From: Poindextera sp036494815
Lineage (GTDB): Bacteria > Pseudomonadota > Alphaproteobacteria > Caulobacterales > Caulobacteraceae
Length of the DNA: 64,000 nt
Reading direction: 5' to 3'
NCBI GenBank assembly: GCA_036494815.1
Contig: DASXNV010000033.1
Coordinates: forward strand, 124,001-188,000
How positions within the stretch are numbered: position 1 is the stretch's first letter; each line of letters begins with the position of its first letter. Position numbers and translations under genes: made by a program. Below, piece after piece: positions 41,010-49,787 of this stretch. The notes beneath the pieces were generated by a model. That model saw nothing but the letters and a program-made list of their open reading frames with translations, did no database searches and was not told the origin of the DNA.

Positions 41010-41436
41010 CTGACCCCTATCTGCTGCAGGCGATGATCGCCGCCTGCCATGCCCGCGCCGCGAGCGCCGCCGCCACTGACTGGATCGCCATCACGGCCTA
41101 CTAACGGCCTACTATCAGGCGCTAGCCCTGGCCGCTCCCTCGCCCGTCGTCGAGATCAACCGGGCCGTGGCGGAGGGCTTGGCGTTCGGGCCGGCCCAGG
41201 GCCTGGCCATCGTCGACGGCCTGAAGAACGAACCGCGGCTGCAGGGCTCGCACTTGTTGCCCACGGTGCGCGGCGATCTTCTGGAGAAGCTTGGGCGTTT
41301 CACTGAAGCCCGCACCGAGTACCGCCTCGCCGCCGAGCTGACTGGCAACGACAAGGAGCACGCCTTGTTGCTCTCTTGCGCAGGCGCTCTCGACAGCGCC
41401 TGTGCCGTCCCTGCAAGTCGATCGCGCTCGTTGTAA
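41010..41436 (+). pseudogene. ECF sigma factor C-terminal remnant (DUF6596/ECF42 type)
   Basis: The readable protein is DPYLLQAMIAACHARAAS.., TDWIAITAYYQALALAAPSP, VVEINRAVAEGLAFGPAQG and LGRFTEARTEYRLAAELTGN: the TPR-like C-terminal extension of ECF42 sigma factors. An 11-bp tandem duplication (41093-41114) breaks the frame in the middle; deleting one copy restores it. The sigma-2 and sigma-4 domains are absent. ECF42 genes usually pair with YCII/DGPF-type genes, matching the broken YCII gene 0.9 kb away. Confidence 0.75.
41093..41114 (+). repeat. 11-bp tandem duplication causing a frameshift
   Basis: ACGGCCTACTA occurs twice back to back (41093-41103, 41104-41114) and creates an in-frame TAA. 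Removing one copy joins ..DWIAITAY to YQALALAAPSP without any gap. Confidence 0.85.
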
Positions 41437-41871
41437 CCGTTTGCGCTCGAAGGCGCCCGTCGCGCATCACCGCCACCAGCAACGCAACATGAGCCGCCAG
41501 TAAGGCGACGCGCCAGTAATCACCAATCGCCCGGCAGAACCGGAACTCGCCATAGCCAGTCTTGCCCCGGCATCGATCTAGACTGGTCCAATTTCCCCGA
41601 GGCGGTCATCCCGAACGGGTCAAGAGGGTATGAACGAGATCTAGGTGAAGCCAAGGACGTGGCCCGCCAGAACGTGCCAACACCAGCACGAGGTTATTGA
41701 ACCTAGGGGCTTGCCCGCATTGGCGTTTCAGCGAATTTGTCGGCGACCTGAATTTCCCACTTTTCAACGGGTCCGCCAACAGCTGGCACCTCTTCAAGCG
41801 GGCCGTTGAGCCCCTGTCGAAAAAGCACGTAGCGGACCGTGCAAGCCCGACCCGCGACCGGCCGCGCCGCG
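41437..41871. other. Intergenic or decayed stretch
   Basis: No gene, RNA or repeat recognised. Minus-strand frames within it (such as 41606-41797) have no ribosome site or recognisable product. GC content is slightly lower than in its neighbours, in keeping with decayed DNA. Confidence 0.3.
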
Positions 41872-42822
41872 CTAGGCCCAGTGGCTGGATAAGAAAGTCG
41901 CCACCGTGTCGAGGGCGCGACGTGCGGACGGCAGGTCTTTGGTCGCGCCCTGGAAGACGTGGTGCAGGCCCTCGAAGACGTCGAGCCGCACATCGCCACC
42001 CTTGGCTGCGGCCGCCTGCGCGTAGCGCCGCGCGTCATCGAGCAGGATCTCGTCACCGCCCACCTGAATTAGGAGCGGCGGCAGCACCGGGGGCACGGCG
42101 TAAAGCGGCGAAGCCCGGCCATCCTTTGGATCGGCGCCCGCGAGATAGACGCTGGCGGGTCCGGCCAGCATTGGCGGCTGGAAGATAGGGTCATGGATGT
42201 CTGGGTCGGTGATCGAGGCGCCGGTCATCGCCAGGTCGAGCCAGGGCGAGAAGACAGCGATCGCGGCTATGGTCGGCATGGTGGTGGCCTTGTCGCCGAG
42301 TATGCTGAGGGCCAGACCGCCGCCAGCGGAATCGCCCACCAGCGCGACCTGTGACACGCCCTGCGCACCCAGCCACCGGCGGAGCGCGGCGGCCGCCTCC
42401 GGCGCGGCGGGGAAAACATGCTCCGGGGCCAGCGGGTAGTCTGCCACGAACGCCGCCACCTCGGCGCGCACGGCGACCTGGCTAGCGAGGCCGCGATAGG
42501 CCTCGGCCGAGCCCAACAAATAAGCTCCGCCGTGCAGGAAGAGGATGGCCCGATCAGTCGGGGCGCCGTTCGGCCGCACCCACCAGCCGCGGACGCCATC
42601 GCGGTCGATGCCCTCCAGGGCGACGCCTCCGGCGATCGGCGTTGCGCCGATCATGCTGTCATAGGCCGCTCGTTGGTCGCCGTTGGGATTCGAGAACAGG
42701 CGGTGGATTTCGGCGAGCACGCCCTGCTCGATCTGTCGCTCGGCGTCGGACAGGGCGTGCCGGGTCTCGAAGGCAGCGGTCTGGGTGGCGTTGGTCACGG
42801 AAAGTTGCCTTGGCTGTGACAT
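41872..42822 (-). CDS. HSL-family alpha/beta hydrolase (esterase)
   Basis: The 316-residue protein is of the hormone-sensitive-lipase group: oxyanion motif FLHGGAYLLGS, nucleophile elbow VGDSAGGGLAL, DYPLAPEHVFPAA, acid GGDEILLDDA and the catalytic His in GLHHVFQG. It would hydrolyse short-chain esters in the cytoplasm. ATG 42822 (MSQPRQLS) is used; an alternative is 39 bases upstream. It is divergent from a LysR gene whose start is 102 bases away, so LysR control is likely. Confidence 0.9.
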   Translation of the reverse strand: MSQPRQLSVTNATQTAAFETRHALSDAERQIEQGVLAEIHRLFSNPNGDQRAAYDSMIGATPIAGGVALEGIDRDGVRGWWVRPNGAPTDRAILFLHGGAYLLGSAEAYRGLASQVAVRAEVAAFVADYPLAPEHVFPAAPEAAAALRRWLGAQGVSQVALVGDSAGGGLALSILGDKATTMPTIAAIAVFSPWLDLAMTGASITDPDIHDPIFQPPMLAGPASVYLAGADPKDGRASPLYAVPPVLPPLLIQVGGDEILLDDARRYAQAAAAKGGDVRLDVFEGLHHVFQGATKDLPSARRALDTVATFLSSHWA

Positions 42823-42923
42823 CGGAAGATTCCGGTATCGTCTGGCGCCATAAGTATCCATTCCCAGCTGGCCCGGAAGGTCGAGCTCTGGAATACTATC
42901 CAGTCCTGGCGGGAAGGATTGAG

Positions 42924-43829
42924 ATGGACCGGCTCGACACGCTGCGCCTTTTCGTCCGCGTGGTCGAACGCGGCAGCTTCTCTGCGGTTGCCCGCGAGGC
43001 CGGGCTCGGTCAGTCGGCGGTCAGCAAGCAGATCGCCGCCCTTGAAGCGCGCCTAGGCGCCCAGCTGCTGCGCCGCACTTCGCGCACCATGACGCTGACC
43101 GATGCAGGTCATGTCCTGTACGAATCCGCGCTGCGGCTGGTAGACGAGTTCGACGCCGTGGAGTCCCTGGTCGGCCATGGGCAGTCCGCGCCCTCCGGCC
43201 TGATCCGGGTTACCGTCGCCCCGGTCTTCGGGCGGCTCTACATCGTGCCGCGTCTACCCGAGTTTTTCGCGCGCTATCCGGATATCTCCGTCGAGCTCGC
43301 CGGATCCGAGCGCGCAATCAACCTGATCGAGGAAGGCTTCGACCTGGCGATCCGCAACGGCGAGCTTGCCGATTCCAGCATGATCGTGAGGCGCATTGCG
43401 ATGACGCCGTTCGCGACTGTCGCAACGCCGGCCTACCTCGCTGCGCGCGGCGTTCCCACGATCCCCGCCGACCTCGACAATCATGCCTGCCTGATTTACG
43501 CGCCGCGCCAAGAGCCGCAGCCCTGGCACTTCAGAGACGCGTCCGGGCCGATCCTGCACCACCCCACGTCGAACTTCCGCACCGCCGACGCCGAACAGAC
43601 CCGCGCGGCAGTACTGGCGGACCTCGGCTTGGCCCATGCGCCGATCTGGCTGTTCTCGCCGGAGGTCGCCTCGGGCGCCATCCGAATCGTGCTGGCAGAG
43701 TACGCCCCCGGCCCGATCGCCATTAGCGCCGTCCACCCCGCCGGCCGCCGCCTGCCCACTAAGGTGCGGGTGTTCCTTGACTATTTGGTGGAGACCCTCT
43801 CGTCGGATCCAGCGCTGTCGGGCCAGTAG
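42924..43829 (+). CDS. LysR family transcriptional regulator
   Basis: The 301-residue regulator starts MDRLDTLRLFVRVVERGSFS with the typical winged HTH (AREAGLGQSAVSKQIAALEARLGAQLLRRTSR), followed by a two-lobe periplasmic-binding-like effector domain (GLIRVTVAPVFGRLYIVP, LAIRNGELADSSMIVRRI). It belongs to the CrgA/DsdC-like group. The ATG has GGGAAGGATTGAG before it. Its divergent neighbour is an esterase, the most likely target. Confidence 0.9.
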   Translation: MDRLDTLRLFVRVVERGSFSAVAREAGLGQSAVSKQIAALEARLGAQLLRRTSRTMTLTDAGHVLYESALRLVDEFDAVESLVGHGQSAPSGLIRVTVAPVFGRLYIVPRLPEFFARYPDISVELAGSERAINLIEEGFDLAIRNGELADSSMIVRRIAMTPFATVATPAYLAARGVPTIPADLDNHACLIYAPRQEPQPWHFRDASGPILHHPTSNFRTADAEQTRAAVLADLGLAHAPIWLFSPEVASGAIRIVLAEYAPGPIAISAVHPAGRRLPTKVRVFLDYLVETLSSDPALSGQ

Positions 43830-43920
43830 GCCGGGCTGTCATCTGGAATATGGCCACTCTGACGGCCCGTCGTCCAAGTCCTGCGATCGCGGTTACCGCG
43901 ACGTTCCACTCTTCTCCGCT

Positions 43921-44030
43921 ATTCAGAGCGTCATGCTATGAATGGTGAATTCGGCGGCCATCGCCTAGCCCAGGCCGCGCGACGCGGCGACGATGAGGAT
44001 CGAGCGGCCGGTAGGCGCCGAGGTTGGGCT
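43921..44030 (-). pseudogene. N-terminal remnant of an SDR
   Basis: On the minus strand the DNA reads SAPTGRSILIVAASRGLG, then a TAG, then AMAAEFTIHSMTL and a stop. GASRGLG-type glycine motifs followed by AxAAEF begin many SDRs. Nothing further of the protein remains. Confidence 0.5.
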
Positions 44031-44094
44031 GTTCACGTTTGAACGTTTCGAGAAAGAATGAACTCTGCGGTTGGCAGGTCGCTAGACCCACCCG

Positions 44095-45165
44095 CTAGCC
44101 TTCGTTCGGCCGGATGACGGTGAGTTGGCGTGGCCCAGCGTTAGCTGCGGCGTGCGCGACGGCGGCGTTGGCGTCGTCCAGAGCGAACTCGGCGAGGTCG
44201 AACTGATGCAGGTCTATCAACCCCGCACGGACCATCTGGACCATGCGAGGGACGGCTTCCGGCGGATACATCCACACCCCTCGCATGGTGATCTCGCCGT
44301 GCATCAGCCAATGGTAGTCCAGGCCCAGTTCGGCGCGGACGCCGCCCATTAGCATGATGCGACCGCCGTGACGCACGGCCGTCATGTTGGCGTGCACCTG
44401 CGACAGCGACGCCTCGCGCGGCAGGAAATCCAGCACCATGTCGATCGGCCCGCCGGCGGCCTTGGCGATGGCCGCCCTGTCGGCCACCTCTTCGCCGGTC
44501 ATGGTGACCGGCTTCACCCGTGACCCGAACCGCGCGGCGAGGTCGCTCAGCGCCTGGGCGTTACGCCCCGTCGCCACCACCTGTCCGGCGCCCATGGCCA
44601 GGGCCACCGCCACGCCCGCCCCGCCGAACCCGCCGGTCGCGCCGCCGATCAGCAAGGTCTCGCCGGCCTTCAGGTCCCCGGCCCAAAGCCCGCCGTAGGG
44701 CACCAGCAGGCGGCTCAAGCCGCACCACCGCCCGGCGTCCTTGGCATCGATATCGCCGACCCGCGTCACGTTCTCTGTCGGGACCATCATCTGCTCGGCG
44801 TAGGAACCGTTGCGATAGAGAAGGTGCAGCGGCAGCGCCGCATCGGTGCGATAGGTCCAGCCCTACAGGATGGTGTCGGACGCCTCGTCGCGGGCCCGGA
44901 TCGTCGGCTCGCAGAACACCCAGTCGCCCGGCTTCAACCGCGTCGCGTCCGGTCCCACCGTCCGCACGCGACCGATCCCGCCCGGACCCGGCACGGCGGG
45001 CAGCTCCAGCCGGTAGCCGCGCGAGCCGTCAAAGACGCTAGCGGCGTAGCCGGTCACGCCTGCCGCCGCCACATCGATCACTATGGACCCCACGCCGGGC
45101 GACGGGTCCGGCATCGTCTCGATCTTCAAGGCCTCGCCAAAAGCGTTCAGGACAGCGGCTTTCAT
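44095..45165 (-). pseudogene. Zinc-type medium-chain dehydrogenase gene with an in-frame amber codon
   Basis: From ATG 45165 (MKAAVLNAFGEALKIETMPD) the frame reads as a GroES-like alcohol dehydrogenase domain (AAGVTGYAASVF, PGPGGIGRV, DWVFCEPTIRARDEASDTIL), meets a TAG at codon 101 (44865-44863), and continues in the same frame as GWTYRTDAALPLH.., MMVPTENVTRVGDIDA, IGGATGGFGGAGVAVALAMG (Rossmann) to a stop at 44095. Full length would be 356 residues. A Gln codon (CAG to TAG) at that place would restore it. One nonsense change in otherwise intact DNA suggests a very recent loss, an error, or suppression. Confidence 0.8.
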
Positions 45166-45222
45166 AGAGACCTCTCAACAGGACTGCGCCGACCCTATCG
45201 GCGATTTCCAAGCGGGGGTAGG

Positions 45223-45243
45223 CCTGGTATTATCCTGGGATTA
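45223..45243. promoter_or_regulatory. Direct repeats upstream of XRE regulator
   Basis: CCTGGTATTA (45223-45232) and CCTGGGATTA (45234-45243) are repeated with an 11-bp period, one helical turn, between the divergent oxidoreductase and XRE genes. Outer words GGTAGG and CCTACC flank them as a wider dyad. This is a likely binding site for the XRE protein. Confidence 0.45.
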
Positions 45244-45265
45244 GCGCACCTACCCTGGAGGCCGC

Positions 45266-46081
45266 GTGACCGATCCAAAACGGCGAGAACTCGGCGACTT
45301 CCTGCGTGCCCGCCGGAGCCGCCTCAGCCCCGAGGCCGTAGGCCTGCCGCGCCGCCGCCAGCGGCGTACCCCGGGTCTGCGCCGCGAGGAGGTGGCCGAA
45401 CTCGCCGGCATCGGCGTTGACTGGTACGTCCGCCTGGAGCAGGGCCGCCCGGTGACGCCCTCCGTCAGCACCGTAGATGCTCTCGCCCGCGCGCTTCGGC
45501 TGAACGAGTTGGAGCACCAGCATCTGCGTGCGCTGGCCGGCGGCGGCGGGCCGAAACCCTTCCAGCCCGAGACGGCGCCGCCGGCCCTGCTGCAGATCCT
45601 GCACAGCCTGACGCAGCCGGCCTATGTCACCGGCCGCCGCCGCGACCTAGTGGCGTGGAACGCCGCGGCCGCCGACATTCTCGGCTTCGACGACCTGCCA
45701 GACGATGACCGTAACCTGCTGGTCTCAATGCTGACCAATCCGCGTAGTCGCCAGCTGTTCGGCCCCGGCTGGGAGGCGGAGGCCGAGCGCATGGTCGCGG
45801 CCTTCCGCGCCACCCACGACCTCTGGGCCGGCGACCCGGCGTTCGTCGCCCTGCTACGCCGCCTGCGCGAAGGCTGCCCGGAATTCGACGCCTGGTGGGA
45901 ACGACACGACGTCCGCCGCGGCGGCTCCGGCCGCAAGGTCGTGCACCACCCAACCAAGGGCGTCATCGCCTTCGACCATGCCAGCTTCCAGTTCAACGAC
46001 GACCCGAGCCTGAAGCTGGTGATCTACACGCCGGTTCTTGACCGACGCGGTAAGGGACAGCCTCCACAGTTGGAGGTCTGA
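45266..46081 (+). CDS. XRE family regulator with MmyB-like ligand domain
   Basis: The 271-residue protein starts at GTG 45266 after CTGGAGGCCGC. The N-terminal HTH (LRREEVAELAGIGVDWYVRLEQGRPVTPSVSTVDALARALRL) is followed by the MmyB-like domain (QPAYVTGRRRDLVAWNAAAADILGF.., FQFNDDPSLKLVIYTP), a PAS-like fold reported to bind fatty acids in the MltR/MmyB group. This architecture commonly regulates a divergent oxidoreductase, which fits the broken MDR gene next to it. Confidence 0.88.
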   Translation: MTDPKRRELGDFLRARRSRLSPEAVGLPRRRQRRTPGLRREEVAELAGIGVDWYVRLEQGRPVTPSVSTVDALARALRLNELEHQHLRALAGGGGPKPFQPETAPPALLQILHSLTQPAYVTGRRRDLVAWNAAAADILGFDDLPDDDRNLLVSMLTNPRSRQLFGPGWEAEAERMVAAFRATHDLWAGDPAFVALLRRLREGCPEFDAWWERHDVRRGGSGRKVVHHPTKGVIAFDHASFQFNDDPSLKLVIYTPVLDRRGKGQPPQLEV

Positions 46082-46604
46082 ACGTCGAGTTTGCGGCATC
46101 TGGCCAAGTTTCGCTTCTGTTGAGGGCTCATTCTTCTCTGAAGCCGACAACCCGCTACGCATCTCCCCCGGCGAACTGAGCATCAAGGGAGCCCTCGGAT
46201 AGTCCGGGGAGGGTGCTTTACTGGACCAGGCGGGGCAGTGGGCGCCGCGATGCAAATCGCTCTTCACAGCCGTCATTGGGAAGTCCGGAATCTGTGTGTA
46301 GGCCTCGCGGTCGCTGCAGGACGAGCTTCGGCGCCAGGGCCATGGGAAGTCGGCGACCTGTCGTCCCTGTGGTCGCAGTTCGGACGGTAGGTGGGCCGCC
46401 GGTCTACTGGTGGTCATCCGTTCGGGGTGACTATGAAAGCCGGTTGAGGACATAGCGGCGGCTTGGGGCCTGTTGACGCAGTGGCTCATCCGTCGCTGAA
46501 GCCGCTCACAGAGTTTGATGAGCTGATCCACATCGGACTCGACATTGAAGTAGTGCGGGGACGCGCGCAGGAGGTAGCCCAGTCCGCGCGCGTCGGAGTC
46601 GAGC
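46082..46604. other. Stretch of decayed or non-coding DNA
   Basis: I recognise no gene. A long minus-strand frame (45854-46531) overlaps the end of the XRE gene and gives a Ser/Pro/Arg-rich product; its start is unsupported. Lying next to a recombinase remnant, this may be what is left of the mobile element. No inverted-repeat ends were found. Confidence 0.35.
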
Positions 46605-47036
46605 CGCGTGCTGGCGGGCGGCGAACTGCGCCGACAAGCAGCCGACGCTGACGCAAAACAGACTCGGCTCTATCAGGCCATCGAGAACGGTTTGGCTGAC
46701 ATGGCCAATACCAATCTGAAGGGGCGGTTGTTGGAGCTGAAGACCATTCGCGATTCGGCCCGCGCGGAAGACAAAAACGCCGAATGGGATATTCGCGTCA
46801 CGCCCGAAACTCTTCGGAGGTTCGCCGGCGAGGCCAAACGACGGTTGCGGAAAGCCGACGGCGCTTTTCGACGCCATCATATTCAGGCGCTTGCGCAGCG
46901 CGGCGAGGTTGGAGATGACGTGGTCCGGATCACGGGATCCCGGTCCAAACTCCTCAGTGCGATAGCCGGTGGGGCTATGGCGTATCGTGGAGTGTTAAGG
47001 ACGGCGAAGGAAGTTCGGTCTTTTGAACCGTGCTGG
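46605..47036 (+). pseudogene. C-terminal remnant of a large serine recombinase
   Basis: About 140 codons resemble the coiled and C-terminal part of large serine recombinases: ELRRQAADADAKQTRLYQAI, ENGLADMANTNLKGRLLELK, VTPETLRRFAGEAKRRLRKA, FRRHHIQALAQRGEVGDDVV and GSRSKLLSAI, ending near VRSFEP.W. The catalytic Ser domain and the recombinase/zinc-ribbon domains are missing. The reading frame runs straight into the 3' end of the tRNA-Asn gene (opposite strand). A dead integration module is the simplest explanation. Confidence 0.7.
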
Positions 47037-47109
47037 CTCCCTGGGCAGGACTCGAACCTGCGACAAGTCGGTTAACAGCCGACTGCTCTACCAACTGAGC
47101 TACCAGGGA
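47034..47109 (-). tRNA. tRNA-Asn (GTT)
   Basis: The minus strand folds as a normal tRNA: acceptor TCCCTGG/CCAGGGA, D-arm GCTC..GAGC, anticodon stem CGGCT..ACCG region with loop CTGTTAAC (anticodon GTT), T-arm GCAGGTTCGAGTCCTGC, discriminator G and an encoded CCA (47036-47034). Confidence 0.95.
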
Positions 47110-47211
47110 TCAGCAAGGACGCTGAAGGATGGCGGCTATACGCTGGGCCGCCGCCGTGATCAAGCCCGTGTGTCATACCTTTGCTGTGAAAAAGCGCCCG
47201 CCCTCACTTTG

Positions 47212-47240
47212 AAAAAACAGCCCGGCATGAAGCCGGGCTG
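47212..47240 (-). terminator. Rho-independent terminator for the quinone oxidoreductase gene
   Basis: CAGCCCGGC (47218-47226) pairs perfectly with GCCGGGCTG (47232-47240) around a 5-base loop. Read on the minus strand, the stem is followed by six T residues (47217-47212). It lies 90 bases past the stop of the oxidoreductase. Confidence 0.9.
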
Positions 47241-47329
47241 AAAGTCATTCGGTGATGGTGGGATGTCTTCAAGGAAGACGCTCACAGGGTGGGGCGGTAT
47301 GGTTAATTCGATCTTAATGCTCCGCTTGT

Positions 47330-48292
47330 TCAGGGGACCAGCACGACGCGACCGACCGCCGCACGGCTTTCGATATAGGCATGGGCCGCTGCGGCTTCCG
47401 ACAGGGGGAAGCTGCGGTCGATTCGCACCTTGAGCACGCCCCTCGCGGTGTCGTCGATCAAGCGCTGGATATTGTCGTGCACCCGGTCGGTCATGATCTC
47501 GGCGCCCAGGAAAACGCCCGACAGGGACCGATTTCCGCCCATCAGGCTGGACACGTCGACGGTCATTGGCTCGCGGCCCGCCGCGCCCACCATTGATACG
47601 CGCCCGCGGTAGCCTAGCGACAGGATACTGCCCTGCAAGGTCGTGCCGCCCACCGAATCGACCACCAGGTCCACTCCCTTGTTGTCTGTGAGGCGCATGA
47701 CCGACTGGACCACGTCGTCGGTCTTGTAGTTGATGCCGTGATCCAGGCCGTAGGGTTTGAGGGCCTCCAGCCGCGAATCGCTTGATGCGGTGGCCAGCAC
47801 CGTGGCCCCGGCGCGCTTGGCCAGCTGGATCGCAGCCAGTCCCACGCCGCTGGCGCCGGCCTGGACCAGCACGGTCTCGCCCGCCTTCAGCCGGCCAAAT
47901 TCGAACAGGCAGTCGTCGGCGGTGCCGAAGGTGACGGGAATCACCGCCGCCAACTTGGTGTCGAACCCGTCAGGCACGAGCCAGCAGTTGCGGGACGGCA
48001 CGGACCTTAACTCGGCGTGCGAGCCGAAGGCGTTGACCGTGGCGACCTTCTGGCCGACCCGCAGGTCGGTGACTTCGGACCCGACTTCGACGATCTCGCC
48101 CGCCGCCTGATAGCCGACGATATGAGGCTTGGTGACCAGGGCGCCGCCCTGGCGGTTGAGGGTGTCGCCGCCCTCGATACTGACCGCCTCGACGCGGATG
48201 ATCACGCCCTTGGCGTAGCAGACGGGATCGGGAACATCCTCGTATTTGAGGACGCTGGGATCGCCGTTTTCGTAATAGACAGCCGCCTTCAT
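47330..48292 (-). CDS. Quinone oxidoreductase-like MDR protein
   Basis: The 320-residue zinc-free medium-chain reductase has MKAAVYYENGDPSVLKYEDV, the GroES-like domain (GGDTLNRQGG, HIVGYQAAGEIVEVG) and the NADPH motif VQAGASGVGLAAIQLAKRAGA near residue 145. Relatives reduce quinones or enones with NADPH. It stands alone with its own terminator, next to tRNA-Asn. Confidence 0.9.
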   Translation of the reverse strand: MKAAVYYENGDPSVLKYEDVPDPVCYAKGVIIRVEAVSIEGGDTLNRQGGALVTKPHIVGYQAAGEIVEVGSEVTDLRVGQKVATVNAFGSHAELRSVPSRNCWLVPDGFDTKLAAVIPVTFGTADDCLFEFGRLKAGETVLVQAGASGVGLAAIQLAKRAGATVLATASSDSRLEALKPYGLDHGINYKTDDVVQSVMRLTDNKGVDLVVDSVGGTTLQGSILSLGYRGRVSMVGAAGREPMTVDVSSLMGGNRSLSGVFLGAEIMTDRVHDNIQRLIDDTARGVLKVRIDRSFPLSEAAAAHAYIESRAAVGRVVLVP

Positions 48293-48384
48293 GGTTTCGC
48301 TCCCGTTTGCGTGTTTGCAGACTTAGTAGCGAATTTAAACGCACTGGCCAATGCGCTCTGAGCCGGGGGCTGACGGCTTGTGGA

Positions 48385-49668
48385 TCAGCGGCCAAACAGC
48401 TGCGCGGGCATGGCGCCGACCACCGAGGCGGTCATGCAGGTGGCCAGGAAGCCGGCCAGCATCGCTTTCCACACCATGGCCATCATCTCGTCGCGCCGGT
48501 TGGGCGCCAGCACGCTGTAACCGGCCACATTAATGCCCACCGAGGCGATATTGGCGAACCCGCACAGGGCGTAGGTCATGATCATCCGGCTGCGGTCGGA
48601 CAGGGCCGTGGGCGCCACATGACTCATCTGGATGAAGGCGCTGAATTCGGTCAGCACCAGTTTCACGCCCAGGAGGGAGCCGGCCGTCGGGGCCTCGGAC
48701 CAGGGAATGCCTATCGACCAGGCCAGGGGGGTGAACACGGCGCCCAGGGCGCGTTCGATGCTGATCGGCGCGCCGCGAAATTGGGGGGCCATGGCTAGGA
48801 CCTGATCGAGCATGGCCACCAGGGCCACGAACACCACCAGGGTGGCGGCTACGTTGAGCACCACATTGAGGCCGTCGCCGGTGCCCTTGATCACCGCATC
48901 GATGGAGCTGGCATAGACCTTGTCGCCAGTCTTGGGATCGAACTCGGTCTTGGCCTCGATGGGATCTGGCGGCACGATGATCCGGGCCAGCAGCACGCCG
49001 GCCGGCGCCGATATGATCGAGGCGGTGAGGATATGGGCGGCGGCGTTGGGCAGCACGCCTTTGAGGATGGTGGCGTAGGCGACCATGGTCGAGCCGGAGA
49101 CACAAGCCATGCCGACGCTGATCAACATGAAAAGCTCCGACCGGGTCAACAGGTCCAGATAGGCGCGGATAAAGATCGGCCCCTCCACCTGGCCCATGAA
49201 AACCGTCGCCGCCGCGGCTAGGGCCGGGGGGCCGCGCAGGCCCAGGGTCTTCTGGAACAGAAAGCCGAAACCGTTGGCGACCCATTTGAGGATGCGCCAG
49301 TGCCACAACAGGGCGGACAGGGCGCAGACCACCAGGATCACCGGCAGCACGTGAAAGGCAAGGATGAACAGGCTGGCCGGTTCGTTCACCGGATAGGGCT
49401 GCTGCGGCCCGCCGGCCAGGAAGCCGAACACGAAGCCTGCGCCTGTATTGGCCGAGGAGCCCAGGATATCGACCCCGACTCCAACCCCGCGCAGGACCTT
49501 CTGCGCCGCCGGCACGCCGAACAACAGCAGCACCAGGATCACCTGCATGGCCACCGCGCCCAGGGCCAGCCTTAACGGGAAACGCCACCTGTTCTCCGAA
49601 ACGACCCAGCAGATCGCCATGGTCGCCACCAGCCCGGTCAGGCTCTGCGCATTCTGCAACTGAAACAT
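48385..49668 (-). CDS. Concentrative nucleoside transporter (NupC/CNT family)
   Basis: The 427-residue inner-membrane protein has about ten hydrophobic helices and CNT motifs: FGFLAGG, GFLFQKTLGLRGPPALAAAATVFMGQVEGP, ELFMLISVGMACVSGSTMVAYA and TEFSAFIQMSHV, SDRSRMIMTYALCGFANIASVG. It imports nucleosides with a cation gradient. ATG 49668 with GGGGGCGATT before it is chosen over a GTG twelve bases upstream. Length fits the family (about 400-430). Confidence 0.92.
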   Translation of the reverse strand: MFQLQNAQSLTGLVATMAICWVVSENRWRFPLRLALGAVAMQVILVLLLFGVPAAQKVLRGVGVGVDILGSSANTGAGFVFGFLAGGPQQPYPVNEPASLFILAFHVLPVILVVCALSALLWHWRILKWVANGFGFLFQKTLGLRGPPALAAAATVFMGQVEGPIFIRAYLDLLTRSELFMLISVGMACVSGSTMVAYATILKGVLPNAAAHILTASIISAPAGVLLARIIVPPDPIEAKTEFDPKTGDKVYASSIDAVIKGTGDGLNVVLNVAATLVVFVALVAMLDQVLAMAPQFRGAPISIERALGAVFTPLAWSIGIPWSEAPTAGSLLGVKLVLTEFSAFIQMSHVAPTALSDRSRMIMTYALCGFANIASVGINVAGYSVLAPNRRDEMMAMVWKAMLAGFLATCMTASVVGAMPAQLFGR

Positions 49669-49787
49669 AATCGCCCCCACGGCGTCCGAGGCGACGGGCG
49701 CCGGTCGGCGCGATTGATGACGCGGTGAGGGCGGCTTGCAAAGCCGTTCTTGGCGAAGGCGGCGCCTAAAGCGGCGGCGGGCCTGTT

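Noticed and set aside
40280..41050. 256-codon minus-strand gene
   Set aside because: Only its last 57 codons resemble a protein family (SDR); the rest is random-looking and overlaps other remnants.
46608..47075. 155-codon complete gene
   Set aside because: The N-terminal recombinase domains are missing and the frame reads through the tRNA-Asn gene, so it is a remnant.
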